A stretch of 64,000 bases of DNA from Flavobacteriia bacterium (GCA_013373425.1 JABXHW010000012.1:1-64000), one strand, 5' to 3'; counted from the stretch's first letter, positions 15,441-25,034 are shown. A program made the numbers and translations. The notes: generated by a model not told the origin, from the sequence alone.

Positions 15441-15464
15441 TTAACACCTGCACACCTCCCCACC
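15433..15464. repeat. Octamer array (TNNNCACC-type)
   Basis: Four 8-bp units, TGAGCACC, TTAACACC, TGCACACC and TCCCCACC, ending 2 bp from the stop codon of the minus-strand gene at 15466. Confidence 0.8.
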
Positions 15465-15465
15465 T

Positions 15466-16140
15466 TCAGTACATCATCACTGCCGGTACAATGTTGTGTA
15501 CTTGCTTGAACTTGCGACCTAGTTCCGAGTTGGTGTTGAAATTTACCGACGTGCCAACAACTTCGTATTCAACGTAACTGTGCATCGACTTACTATCCTC
15601 GTTTGCGTGCCAGAAGAACTTGATATTATCTGCTCGTAGGATTTTCGTGTAGGTGTCCACTTCGTAGATTTTATCAGGATTCCTGACTTCCAAACGAGAG
15701 CCAGAATTGAATTCGAATGACAAGGTGTTACCCTCAAAAGAGATAGCTACAATCTGACGGGCTTTTCGATCTAGTTTATGCAGTTTTACGCCTAAGACTT
15801 CTATTCTCCTCACCCCATTGAAAAGATGAGTTCCCACCTTAAAATTTTCTTGCAACTCTTGAGCGGTCCTACGCTTTACCGAACTACCCTTAGCAGGAAT
15901 GAGGTGGTCTAAATCTGGAGAATGGCTGGCGTGAGGAGCAGTATGGATATCATTAATATTTCTATTCTTGATTGCCTTGTAAAATGCGGAAGTGGCAATG
16001 GTAAAGATCAACGCAGTAATTATCCAACCTAATTCTCCCCAACCGGCTTGCACAGCGGATAAGCCAATGAGTAGCGCAACGCCTAGCACCCCTAAATAGA
16101 CGAGGACATTTCTTATGATGATATAGATTTCTCTTAGCAT
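15466..16140 (-). CDS. Hypothetical membrane-anchored protein
   Basis: A 224-residue protein, not recognised. Two membrane segments lie near residues 11-31 and 37-53, followed by a basic loop and a soluble domain of about 150 residues with alternating strands, for example IEVLGVKLHKL and RQIVAISFEGN. The topology would place the soluble part in the cytoplasm if the N-terminus is inside. Its gene is flanked on both sides by the 7-bp/61-bp/8-bp repeat modules, so it may have been moved with them. No enzyme motif is visible. Confidence 0.7.
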   Translation of the reverse strand: MLREIYIIIRNVLVYLGVLGVALLIGLSAVQAGWGELGWIITALIFTIATSAFYKAIKNRNINDIHTAPHASHSPDLDHLIPAKGSSVKRRTAQELQENFKVGTHLFNGVRRIEVLGVKLHKLDRKARQIVAISFEGNTLSFEFNSGSRLEVRNPDKIYEVDTYTKILRADNIKFFWHANEDSKSMHSYVEYEVVGTSVNFNTNSELGRKFKQVHNIVPAVMMY

Positions 16141-16174
16141 GGGTTGTATCCTCTTTCTAGATTCGTGTGAATTT

Positions 16175-16202
16175 TAGCAACAGACAACAGGCAAATTGCT
16201 CT
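16175..16202. repeat. Heptamer array before the third core
   Basis: Units TAGCAAC, AGACAAC, AGGCAAA and TTGCTCT, less regular than the other arrays, leading into the third 61-bp core. Confidence 0.5.
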
Positions 16203-16262
16203 ATTGGTGCGAGGGTGTCATGGGCTTAATATCAACTCGTGAGTCGTACTAACCTGAGCACC
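16202..16262. repeat. 61-bp core repeat, copy 3
   Basis: A third ungapped copy of the core, beginning TATTGGTGCGAGGG and ending in AACCTGAGCACC, about 760 bp from copy 2 and in the same orientation. Confidence 0.85.
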
Positions 16263-16286
16263 TCTACACCTGTGCACCTGCCAACC
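16255..16286. repeat. Octamer array (TNNNCACC-type), second
   Basis: Four 8-bp units, TGAGCACC, TCTACACC, TGTGCACC and TGCCAACC, ending next to the stop codon of the lipoprotein gene at 16289. Confidence 0.8.
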
Positions 16287-16288
16287 TC

Positions 16289-17596
16289 TCAAAACTGCGT
16301 AAACTCTTCCTCCACAACATACTCAAGCCAAAGTCGACGGGCGAAATTAACAAACGCTACAGGCTGACCTTCGAAGTCGTTTTCATCGGCATAGCGACCT
16401 TCCATTTCTCTCCTAGCAGCTTGTGAAGTCATGGATGCGGTATCTATCCTGGAATAGTCGGGATCAAATAAGGATTGCGAGTGAAGCGACTCTCTACGCT
16501 TGCCGAAGTTGTCAAACTTCAACATCATCAATCCTTCCAAAGCCATCCGAGACTCGCCCTCATACATCACGACAAAGAGGTCCGATGGCGACATATCTCC
16601 TCTGCATGCCCCGTTATATGCAAATGTGGTTTCTGTAATGCCATTGCGATTTAAATCGGTAAGACGAATTGAGCCAGGAAGAACACCCATCCACATGTCT
16701 AATGGGCAGTCACGGATCGAGTCGGTTTCTTCCCAAAGAAGCTTAAACACACCGCCTTCTGAAAAGTATTGGGCTATTCTCAAGTCCACGTTATCTCGGT
16801 CTTCACCGTGATTTTCAGTTGTGGAATAGGGCCCTTTTCTAGATGATACCAGCACATATTCTAGGTTGCCTGATTTCCATTCAAAAGCCTGAAGAATTTC
16901 AAAATCAGCGATTACACACTCCACGGGAACTTGACTTGGTAGTAACTCTGAATAAGATACGTCTTTGCTCAATTCTGTACGGCCAAGTCGGTTAAGCCTG
17001 ATACGCTCCGATTGTTCAGCCTCCACTGCTGGATCACGAACGATTTCAGATCCTACTTCGTACACGCGAAGCTGGTCTAGGCACCAGCCGGGGTTGTCCA
17101 TTTGTTCGAGTAGACTGGCCTGACAATGAATTTGATAACCTCCAATTTCAAGTCGGCCATCGTTGTCGATATCCTCGATGAATTCTGCCGTTGTCGGCCC
17201 CGTTTTCCCAATCAATTTGATATTTCCAGAATGGAATTCAAAAACATAGAAGCCGTGGGGCTCCGGACGATTATCCCATTTGATCAACAGATAAGTTTTG
17301 TCGCCCACTTCGAAGACATTCTCATCTAAGATGAACCGATATGCCGCGAGTTCCAGGTCATTTTCATTAAGCGTGATGAGCGTATCTCGTCCGCTTCTCA
17401 CGTCTAATCGTCCAAACCAATTCAAGTCGTTTTCAGAGTAGATGAACTCTACATTTTGATACGTTTGGATGACCGTAGAATCTTGTACTCCGGTACTTTT
17501 AGATTCACCAGTATTCGAAGTTTCAGGGCTCTCTGAACACGAGAAGAGAAGTCCAGAAACGGCAAGGGCTAGGAAGAGACGAAGGCGAGGGTGCAC
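16289..17596 (-). CDS. Lipoprotein, M949_RS01915-like
   Basis: A 435-residue lipoprotein with lipobox LLFSC (Cys20) and a probable GTG start. Two halves are visible. The N-terminal one has an FG-GAP-like acidic turn, DIDNDGRLEIGG (near 145). The C-terminal one has LTDLNRNGITETTF, then CRGDMSPSDLFVVMYEG and a final WLEYVVEE. The second half resembles the flavobacterial M949_RS01915 family, named as a surface polysaccharide biosynthesis protein; this is from memory and not a search result. Its actual role is unproven. The gene stands alone between repeats and the gene at 17662. Confidence 0.7.
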   Translation of the reverse strand: MHPRLRLFLALAVSGLLFSCSESPETSNTGESKSTGVQDSTVIQTYQNVEFIYSENDLNWFGRLDVRSGRDTLITLNENDLELAAYRFILDENVFEVGDKTYLLIKWDNRPEPHGFYVFEFHSGNIKLIGKTGPTTAEFIEDIDNDGRLEIGGYQIHCQASLLEQMDNPGWCLDQLRVYEVGSEIVRDPAVEAEQSERIRLNRLGRTELSKDVSYSELLPSQVPVECVIADFEILQAFEWKSGNLEYVLVSSRKGPYSTTENHGEDRDNVDLRIAQYFSEGGVFKLLWEETDSIRDCPLDMWMGVLPGSIRLTDLNRNGITETTFAYNGACRGDMSPSDLFVVMYEGESRMALEGLMMLKFDNFGKRRESLHSQSLFDPDYSRIDTASMTSQAARREMEGRYADENDFEGQPVAFVNFARRLWLEYVVEEEFTQF

Positions 17597-17661
17597 GTGT
17601 GAGGATTAAAGGGTGGATGGTGTTCAATTTACTCGTTTTTGGGCATACATGTTTTCAAGAC

Positions 17662-18180
17662 TCATCTCATGTCTCTGACCAACCCCTCCAGTTCTCTGAT
17701 TCGCTCCTCATAAATCTCAAAAATGGATTCCGGCTCCCAACCTTCCACTTCGGTTTTTCCGTGACCGAGCGAGATATGAGATAAGATTTCACCGTCCTTG
17801 ATGGTGTACTCAACGTACCATGTAATTTGAATGTAATGGCCCGCAGGAATGTAGTTGTATCGCTCCATGGCATAAACATAAACCAGCTCACCGTCCAGTT
17901 CAAAGAAGATTTCCTCGTAGTAACCTTCGCCGGTATACCATTCAATGGTAAATACGCGCACTCCCTCTTCGCGTTCCACAATGTGCCAAAGCTGCGCAGT
18001 TCCATTTTCATCTAATGTGACGGCATCGGCTGGAGCATTTACTGGAATCTGAATAGCGCGAAGTGCCTCATCGATTCGGTTCTCGTATTCCTGCACGTCC
18101 ATGTGCAAGGGTTCACGTTCGACCTGGGCAAAGTTCGCGAGACTAAGAAAAGTGAGTAGAATAGAGAGGAAAGTCTTCAT
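17662..18180 (-). CDS. Hypothetical secreted protein
   Basis: A 172-residue protein with a short signal peptide (MKTFLSILLTFLSLANFAQ). The mature part is acidic and rich in aromatics, with strands such as VRVFTIEWYTGEGYYEE and GHYIQITWYVEY and a helical C-terminus. It has no lipobox or sorting domain. I do not recognise the family. It is preceded by the acetyltransferase gene with a 64-bp gap on the same strand, so the two could share transcripts. Confidence 0.7.
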   Translation of the reverse strand: MKTFLSILLTFLSLANFAQVEREPLHMDVQEYENRIDEALRAIQIPVNAPADAVTLDENGTAQLWHIVEREEGVRVFTIEWYTGEGYYEEIFFELDGELVYVYAMERYNYIPAGHYIQITWYVEYTIKDGEILSHISLGHGKTEVEGWEPESIFEIYEERIRELEGLVRDMR

Positions 18181-18215
18181 ACGTCTAAGATACGATTTTT
18201 TACGATGTGTTTTCG

Positions 18216-18251
18216 CCTGCGCACTTGCGTTCCTGCGCTCCTCCCTACCTC
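18216..18251. repeat. Octamer array overlapping a stop codon
   Basis: Units CCTGCGCA, CTTGCGTT, CCTGCGCT and CCTCCCTA plus CCTC. The fourth unit contains the stop codon of the minus-strand acetyltransferase at 18245. The consensus resembles that of the array at 2105-2140. Confidence 0.75.
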
Positions 18252-18679
18252 AAAACCTTCTTCATCTTCAAGTGCGGAATTCCGTCTTCATCGAAGTAAT
18301 CACCCTCAGGGGAGTAGGAATTTCTAAGGTAAAAGTTCACAGCACTATCACGTGCATGACAGTAGACGGACGTGCGATTTGATCGGAGTATATAGTCTTC
18401 ACAAAACGCCATCATGTCGGAACCGATATTCGAGCTTCTGAGTTTTTCAGCAACTACTACGCGCTGCATTTTGAAAGCGTCAGGTTCTGGGACAAGAACG
18501 GTCGTAGCAATGATTTTATCGTCGATTAGCCCTGCGATTTGAATATGGCTCTTCTCCTCTTCGAGCTCTTCTGAGGTAAACTTCAATCCAAATGGAGCAC
18601 GCAGGATGCCTTCGCGTAAACGAACGGCTTCCTTCCACTTTTCGCTACCGTAAGGGATAATTTCAAATCGGGCTTTCAT
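18245..18679 (-). CDS. GNAT family N-acetyltransferase
   Basis: About 144 residues from the ATG at 18679; the longer frame from 18748 begins with an Arg-rich stretch that overlaps thiL and is not credible. The core resembles the YitH/ElaA-like GNAT branch: VRLREGILRAPFGL at the start, FKMQRVVVAEKLRSSNIG as acetyl-CoA motif A, and YCHARDSAVNFYLRNSY near the end. The C-terminus and stop lie inside an octamer repeat. It sits 29 bp downstream of thiL on the same strand. The substrate is unknown. Confidence 0.85.
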   Translation of the reverse strand: MKARFEIIPYGSEKWKEAVRLREGILRAPFGLKFTSEELEEEKSHIQIAGLIDDKIIATTVLVPEPDAFKMQRVVVAEKLRSSNIGSDMMAFCEDYILRSNRTSVYCHARDSAVNFYLRNSYSPEGDYFDEDGIPHLKMKKVLR

Positions 18680-18708
18680 CTTTTGAAGATAGATGAAAAT
18701 CAGTTGAT

Positions 18709-19767
18709 TTACTCGTCTTCTCCTTCTTCTTCCTGAAGCGGGTTCCAACCCTGTGCAGTGAGTTCGATGGCCACGTCGTCTCGAGTGACGAGATAACGAT
18801 TCTCATCCTCGGTAATGTGACCCACGACGCTCATGTTGGGGTTGCCTTTTATCTTCTCAAAATCTTCAAGCTTGATAGTGAAGAGCAACTCGTAATCTTC
18901 ACCGCCATTTAGGGCAACAGTGGTAGTGTTCAAATTGAATTCTTCACACAAGTCGTACACCTGCGGGTCGATTGGAATTTTCTCTTCAAAAAGGCGGCAT
19001 CCTTTCTTGGATGATTCACAGATGTGAAGGAGTTCGGACGATAAGCCATCTGAGATATCAATCATCGAAGTTGGAGTTACTTCGAGCTTCTCGAGCATGG
19101 CAATAATATCCTGTCGAGCTTCGGGTTTAAGCTGGCGCTCTAGAACGTACTCGTTTCCTTGGAGGTCGGGCTGTACATCTGGATTGTCGATGAAAACGGC
19201 CTTTTCTCTTTCGAGAATTTGAAGGCCCATGTAAGCACCACCGAGGTCGCCTGAAACCACAATCAAGTCGCTAGGCTGAGCGCCAGAACGGCGAGCAATC
19301 TTCTCTTCAGGAGCGCTACCGATTACTGTTAAACTAAGGATTAGTCCGGATGTGCTAGAAGTGGTATCGCCTCCTACGAGGTCAACTTGAAACCGCTCGC
19401 AAGCATGACGAAGACCTTTGTAGATTTCCTCAACCGCTTCAACAGGAAAGCGATTCGATACTGCGATAGACACTAGGAGCTGAGTTGCCTTTCCGTTCAT
19501 CGCATAGATATCCGACAAGTTGACCATAGCAGCTTTGTAGCCGAGATGTGTAAGCGGCATATAGCTGAGGTCGAAGTGAACACCTTCCACGAGCATGTCG
19601 GTGCTGATTAGGGTCTGCTCATCGCGCTTTTTCACGATGGCGGCATCATCACCAACACCCAACTCGGTGTCGTTGTACAATGGTATGTCTTTGGTCAAAT
19701 GACGGATGAGTCCGAATTCTCCCAATTCCCCTAGTGGCGTGCGTTGCGGATTCTTGTCTTCTAGCAT
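18709..19767 (-). CDS. thiL: Thiamine-phosphate kinase
   Basis: About 352 residues from the ATG at 19767. The longer frame to 19848 has a non-conserved N-terminus and passes through the -7-like box. ThiL phosphorylates thiamine monophosphate to the active cofactor thiamine diphosphate with ATP. Diagnostic pieces are ELGEFGLIRHL, GDDAAIV, STDMLVEGVHFD, VDLVGGDTTSS and NGGEDYELLF. Length is normal. A TACCTTTG box 5 bp upstream (19772-19779, minus) suggests a very short leader. A decayed copy of the middle of this gene lies 3.8 kb away at 22985-23215. Confidence 0.95.
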   Translation of the reverse strand: MLEDKNPQRTPLGELGEFGLIRHLTKDIPLYNDTELGVGDDAAIVKKRDEQTLISTDMLVEGVHFDLSYMPLTHLGYKAAMVNLSDIYAMNGKATQLLVSIAVSNRFPVEAVEEIYKGLRHACERFQVDLVGGDTTSSTSGLILSLTVIGSAPEEKIARRSGAQPSDLIVVSGDLGGAYMGLQILEREKAVFIDNPDVQPDLQGNEYVLERQLKPEARQDIIAMLEKLEVTPTSMIDISDGLSSELLHICESSKKGCRLFEEKIPIDPQVYDLCEEFNLNTTTVALNGGEDYELLFTIKLEDFEKIKGNPNMSVVGHITEDENRYLVTRDDVAIELTAQGWNPLQEEEGEDE

Positions 19768-19771
19768 GGTG

Positions 19772-19779
19772 CAAAGGTA
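19772..19779 (-). promoter_or_regulatory. Candidate -7 element of thiL
   Basis: TACCTTTG on the minus strand, 4 bp before the thiL ATG. It matches the Bacteroidota -7 consensus TAnnTTTG. No good -33 TTG is present at the expected distance, so confidence is low. Confidence 0.35.
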
Positions 19780-19844
19780 CGAACAACTGTGCGAAGAGTG
19801 GTAAATCGCACGGAAGACCACCCTTCTTACTGAACAAAGATTTT

Positions 19845-20177
19845 TCAAGTAATGAATGGTTGAGTATGGCTGCTTAATCGCACAAAGTAGACACCCGAAG
19901 CTATACTTGAAATTTCAACCGGTGAACCGTTCCAATCAACCGACTGCATCACTCTACCAATGAGGTCGATGACAGACCCGTGCCAGGCACTGCTTTCCTT
20001 AGCATTGAAGATGCAGCTCCTCATTCATTGAGGCTGCTGTTTTTGCTTCAGAGGCCGACTCAGAAAGGTCAACCCCACGACTTGTCGTAATGTACTCTGA
20101 ATTGATCGTTTGGTATCTAAATGTTGGAGCGAATACGTGCTTCCATCGGAAATCCAGTTAATGGTATTGGCCATTTA
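19845..20177 (-). pseudogene. Decayed 3' end of a T9SS type A gene
   Basis: Read on the minus strand, 19845-19990 encodes a typical sorting-domain end: SVIDLIGRVMQS, then SPVEISSIASGVYFVRL and a stop. Upstream the match continues in other frames (NTINWISDGSTYSLQHLDT, then VDLSESASEAKTAASMNEE), with stops and frameshifts between the pieces. No start or signal peptide was found. This is what remains of a secreted protein gene that once lay upstream of thiL. Which passenger it carried cannot be told. Confidence 0.72.
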
Positions 20178-20419
20178 ATCATCTAAGTACACTTTGCTAA
20201 ACGATTACAAGTTTGTTGTGGCAGGGCTGAACTAAAGTTGAGATGAACCATCATTGTTGTTCTCAGACTCATCGAAAACCTGTGTTGCTAAAGATACTGA
20301 GGCAGTGTGCTTTAAGTTGTTGAAAATTTACGGAGGGCAGTGAGTGCCGAAACTTTAGATATGAACAAATAGTAACCCTTTGAGGTTATCCGGAATGCAA
20401 CTGTCTTTAACCTGGAAAG

Positions 20420-22780
20420 ATGAAACGGATTCTATTGTGCCTTGCTGGAGTGCTAACTAGCCTTTATGCACTCGCAACCCTGAACCCTGGTACTGTAATT
20501 CTTACGGGCCTCTCAGATGAACAGATAAAACTGTATTGTATCGACTATGTCCCTGGAGGGACAGAGATTCATATTACAGAGCGAATCTACGATACCGCTA
20601 CAGCAATGTGGGGTGCCTCACTTGAACCTTCGGGCAATCCGGGTTCAGGTACGATCACCATCACGGCTCCTGCTTGGGGTATTCCTGCAGGTGCTTACAT
20701 GCTGGTGGCTGATATACATACGGCATCCCCAATTGTAAGGACAGACTCAGGTTTTTATAGCGACATAACCGTCACTATGCATTCTCCCTTTATATTGAAG
20801 AAGGGAAATGGTGGAGACGAAATTAAGCTGTATACAACGACAACTGATCAAGATGGCACTCCCAACTGGGACTATGTGGTGAGCACACACAATACCTCAA
20901 GCGCTACGGAAGACTATGGTGACCTACCGAATAATTGTGTGGTAAACATGGGAAACAATTCAGATGCGTTTACTATAAATCTCAATGCACAGACTCCAGG
21001 TACGAAGGAAGAGGTGCTGGATGCAATATTAAATGGTGGGAGCCACACGTGGGAGGAAAACAGAAGCACCTTAGAAGACCTGGCAACCGAAGTAAACGTT
21101 GTTTTTTCCTTCACTTCTATTGATCACGCAGACATCGTTTGGAATGGAGTGAATTGGGTCGACCCAAATGATGGGAATAGCGTCGTTGCAGATGGACCGG
21201 GGACTGCGAATGATGCGGTGCTATCTGCGGATTACAACACCGCCACAGATGGCGCGATTACAGTTTACAGCGATTTGATAATTGAGTCTCCTTATACCTT
21301 GACCATTGATGCTGAAACCAATAACGAATTGAATGTTGTCGGGGATATCATCGTTGAAGCCGGGGCAAAAATTGTTTTTGAGGCGAATGCAAATGATTAT
21401 GCACGTAAAGGGAATCTTTGCTCCATTTATCAGGATTTTTCAGGAGGTGGTACCGTTGAGGTTCAGGTGTATGAAGCTTTTGCGGGCTGGCAGCATATCA
21501 GCTTACCGGGCAGCATTCCTTATAGCAGCATTAGCTTCACCAACGGCATGTCACTCGATGTGTCTCAAACATCAAGTCAGAATATTTACCATTGGAACGA
21601 GTCTACCTACACATGGGATCCTGTTGCTAGCTTGAACGACAACGCCGGTAACCCCGGAACTGCCATCTATTTTCCCGCATCGAGCATTCCTACTACCATG
21701 CTCATAGACTACGTGGCTGATAGTGTAGATGTGGACATTGTTGATGGCAGGTACACTCAAAGTTTAATTTATTACGACTCAGGTTCGAATACTCCTGGGA
21801 ATTCCTCGCAATGGTCCGGCGTTGCTGGTTCAGGAAATAATGGATGGAACTATGTAAAGAATCCTTTCATTGGATACATATCTTCAGAGGACTTGATTGA
21901 TAACCTTCCAGCTGATGTCTTTAGTGGAGTGGCGGTTTGGGATGGCGAAAACCAAACGTATGTAACAAGAGTTCCTGGTGTTGGAGCCGTGACCGAAATT
22001 CCTCCTTATCAAGGCGTGTGGGTTCAACTTCAAAACAATACTTCCCCGTCCTTAAACATTACTTTTAGAAAACGTATCGCTGGTACAGAAACCTATAAGT
22101 CATCACAAGACAAGCCGCAGTTGGCAGTAACGGCATCATCGGGTGCTAAGCGTGCTTCAGCCTACCTGGCATTCGAAGAAAATTCAACCATGGCCTACGA
22201 TGAAAGGCTGGATATGCCCATGCGCTTCAGTGGTTATGGTACTCCGACGGTATCATGGGTTAGCTCAGATTCTATTCGTCTGAATATTATGCAAACACCC
22301 TTCCCGGAGGGAGTAGAAGTTTATTATCTGGTCATCGATCAACCAGATGTTACTTTGGATTCAATCAAATTGACATTCGAAGGGATAAATCTACCTGAAG
22401 GAACTCATCTGATGCTGGAAGATTTGCACACTGGAAATGTGAAGTATTTGAATTCAGACATGCATTATGCATACCGCAATGATACGTCTGCCTTGGCCGA
22501 AAGATTCCGGATTTATGTAAGCAATCAACGTATTTCACTTGAGGAACAAGCAAATCCTATAACTACTATTGCCTACAGAATGGATAATAGAATTCAATTC
22601 GACAGGGTTGAAACTTCAGGAATAACAGAATTACAAGTTATGGATCCGGCTGGACGGATATTGATGAATACAACTGTCGATACTCATGATGGCTCTTTTT
22701 CGATTCCGAGTCCTGCGGAGGGTGTTCTATTCATCTATCTAGGGAATGATACGTCTGCCCAAGTCCTTAAGATAATCTAG
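20420..22780 (+). CDS. Large secreted protein with T9SS-like C-terminus
   Basis: A 786-residue exported protein with a signal peptide (cleavage near residue 19). The N-terminal 100 residues form a beta domain beginning NPGTVILTGLSDEQIKLYCI. A middle part contains a segment resembling adhesin or pectate-lyase-like surface proteins (VEVQVYEAFAGWQHISLPG near 350). The last 75 residues, with LQVMDPAGRILMNTTVD and GVLFIYLGN, are a divergent type A sorting domain. A 54-residue PID-CTERM-like gene follows after 16 bp. The gene is flanked by relics of a T9SS gene and of thiL, so the locus has been rearranged. The passenger function is unknown. Confidence 0.75.
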   Translation: MKRILLCLAGVLTSLYALATLNPGTVILTGLSDEQIKLYCIDYVPGGTEIHITERIYDTATAMWGASLEPSGNPGSGTITITAPAWGIPAGAYMLVADIHTASPIVRTDSGFYSDITVTMHSPFILKKGNGGDEIKLYTTTTDQDGTPNWDYVVSTHNTSSATEDYGDLPNNCVVNMGNNSDAFTINLNAQTPGTKEEVLDAILNGGSHTWEENRSTLEDLATEVNVVFSFTSIDHADIVWNGVNWVDPNDGNSVVADGPGTANDAVLSADYNTATDGAITVYSDLIIESPYTLTIDAETNNELNVVGDIIVEAGAKIVFEANANDYARKGNLCSIYQDFSGGGTVEVQVYEAFAGWQHISLPGSIPYSSISFTNGMSLDVSQTSSQNIYHWNESTYTWDPVASLNDNAGNPGTAIYFPASSIPTTMLIDYVADSVDVDIVDGRYTQSLIYYDSGSNTPGNSSQWSGVAGSGNNGWNYVKNPFIGYISSEDLIDNLPADVFSGVAVWDGENQTYVTRVPGVGAVTEIPPYQGVWVQLQNNTSPSLNITFRKRIAGTETYKSSQDKPQLAVTASSGAKRASAYLAFEENSTMAYDERLDMPMRFSGYGTPTVSWVSSDSIRLNIMQTPFPEGVEVYYLVIDQPDVTLDSIKLTFEGINLPEGTHLMLEDLHTGNVKYLNSDMHYAYRNDTSALAERFRIYVSNQRISLEEQANPITTIAYRMDNRIQFDRVETSGITELQVMDPAGRILMNTTVDTHDGSFSIPSPAEGVLFIYLGNDTSAQVLKII

Positions 22781-22796
22781 TTAAAAATGAGATGAG

Positions 22797-22961
22797 ATGA
22801 GGAAGAGTCTTTACTATCTATTCGGCTTAATGCTAATGTCATGCATTGTTTTAGGGCAACCCGGTAACCCAAGTAACCCTACTCCCATCGATGGTGGTTT
22901 AGTCCTGTTGGCCTTGGCAGGTTTAGCACTTGGACGAGAAAAGCTGAAACAGCGAGCCTAG
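22797..22961 (+). CDS. Small PID-CTERM-like membrane protein
   Basis: A 54-residue frame starting at ATG 22797. It has a hydrophobic signal (YYLFGLMLMSCIVLGQ), a short Pro/Asn linker (PGNPSNPTP), the motif PIDGG, a second hydrophobic helix (LVLLALAGLALG) and a basic tail, REKLKQRA. This is the architecture of the short Bacteroidota PID-CTERM proteins, recognised from memory. The cysteine at residue 16 is not in a clear lipobox. It starts 16 bp after the large T9SS gene, so the two are probably cotranscribed. The role may be a sorting tag or membrane anchor; this is not established. Confidence 0.7.
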   Translation: MRKSLYYLFGLMLMSCIVLGQPGNPSNPTPIDGGLVLLALAGLALGREKLKQRA

Positions 22962-22984
22962 TCCAAAACTGAGCTTTCTTCCGC

Positions 22985-23215
22985 TGAGGATAGATGAAAA
23001 TCTCGTTGTCTCATTCAAGATTTTAAAGCTCCATGTAAGCTCCGCTAAAGCCGCCTAAAACTACAATCAAGTCACTGGGTTTTGGCCAGAACGGCGAGCA
23101 GTTTTCTCTTCTGGAGCGTTGCCGATTTCGGTCAACTCAGGAAGAGCCTGGATGTGCTAGAGGGTGTCGCCGCCAACGAAACCTCGTTGAAAACGCTCGT
23201 AAGCATGATAATAGC
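22985..23215 (-). pseudogene. Decayed partial copy of thiL
   Basis: On the minus strand this stretch is clearly similar to nucleotides about 19176-19420 inside the intact thiL. Recognisable pieces are APEEK-ARRSG and PSDLIVV-GG-GAYM. An in-frame TAA stands where thiL has CAA, and at least one frameshift separates the pieces. It covers only about residues 115-195 of ThiL, with no 5' or 3' end. It therefore cannot make an enzyme. It lies downstream of the T9SS/PID-CTERM genes, in the same orientation as thiL. Confidence 0.85.
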
Positions 23216-23454
23216 GTGCGCTGTGGGTTCATATCTTCTCGAATGGTGGCTTTCCTTGAAATCAGGCGATGCACTCTGAAGCCAGCTCCATGGTCATTTT
23301 ATAGACAGACAGTCTATTGTGGTCGTGAAGCATGAAGTGAAGTTACTAAGCCAACGCTCTCTAGTCGTTGGATAAATGTTTAACCACGATTAAATCCCAA
23401 TTGTGTGCTACATGGATTTGAGCACACTCACCGCTACTCAGACACACGCCGATT

Positions 23455-23510
23455 GTCCAATCCTCGAATCCTCAACGATCCTGATTCCTTCAACTATCTA
23501 ATATCTAACT
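23455..23510. repeat. Octamer array (TCNAATC-type)
   Basis: Seven 8-bp units, including GTCCAATC, CTCGAATC, CTCAACGA, TCCTGATT, CCTTCAAC, TATCTAAT and ATCTAACT. The units are more degenerate than in other arrays but keep the period. The array ends 24 bp before the candidate gdhA -7 box. Confidence 0.55.
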
Positions 23511-23533
23511 CCGCTATCATTCCAAATTTCCTG

Positions 23534-23541
23534 TACATTTG
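23534..23541 (+). promoter_or_regulatory. Candidate -7 element of gdhA
   Basis: TACATTTG fits TAnnTTTG and lies 43 bp upstream of the gdhA ATG. No TTG is found at the expected -33 distance. Confidence 0.35.
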
Positions 23542-23572
23542 CCATGTGAATCCGCGCCCATAAAGCGCTTAA

Positions 23573-24940
<1,368 letters not shown>

Positions 24941-24946
24941 GGTGGA

Positions 24947-24978
24947 CTGATCAGCTGGTTACCTAGTGACCTGGCTAG
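24947..24978. repeat. Octamer array (CTGGTNAC-type)
   Basis: Four 8-bp units, CTGATCAG, CTGGTTAC, CTAGTGAC and CTGGCTAG, between the gdhA stop codon and its terminator. Confidence 0.65.
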
Positions 24979-25001
24979 CACATTGGATTTCATAAATAGA
25001 G

Positions 25002-25030
25002 GAGCTTCCCGAGAGGGGAGCTCTTTTTTT
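25002..25030 (+). terminator. Terminator of gdhA
   Basis: A GC-rich stem (25002-25010 with 25016-25023, one bulged base) is followed by seven T residues. Confidence 0.8.
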
Positions 25031-25034
25031 ATAT

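Noticed and set aside
15251-15464. CRISPR array
   Set aside because: The 61-bp cores are too few, are not separated by unique spacers of equal size, and there are no cas genes; the flanks are short-period arrays.
23082-23279. 65-residue plus-strand open frame
   Set aside because: It is antisense to the thiL relic.
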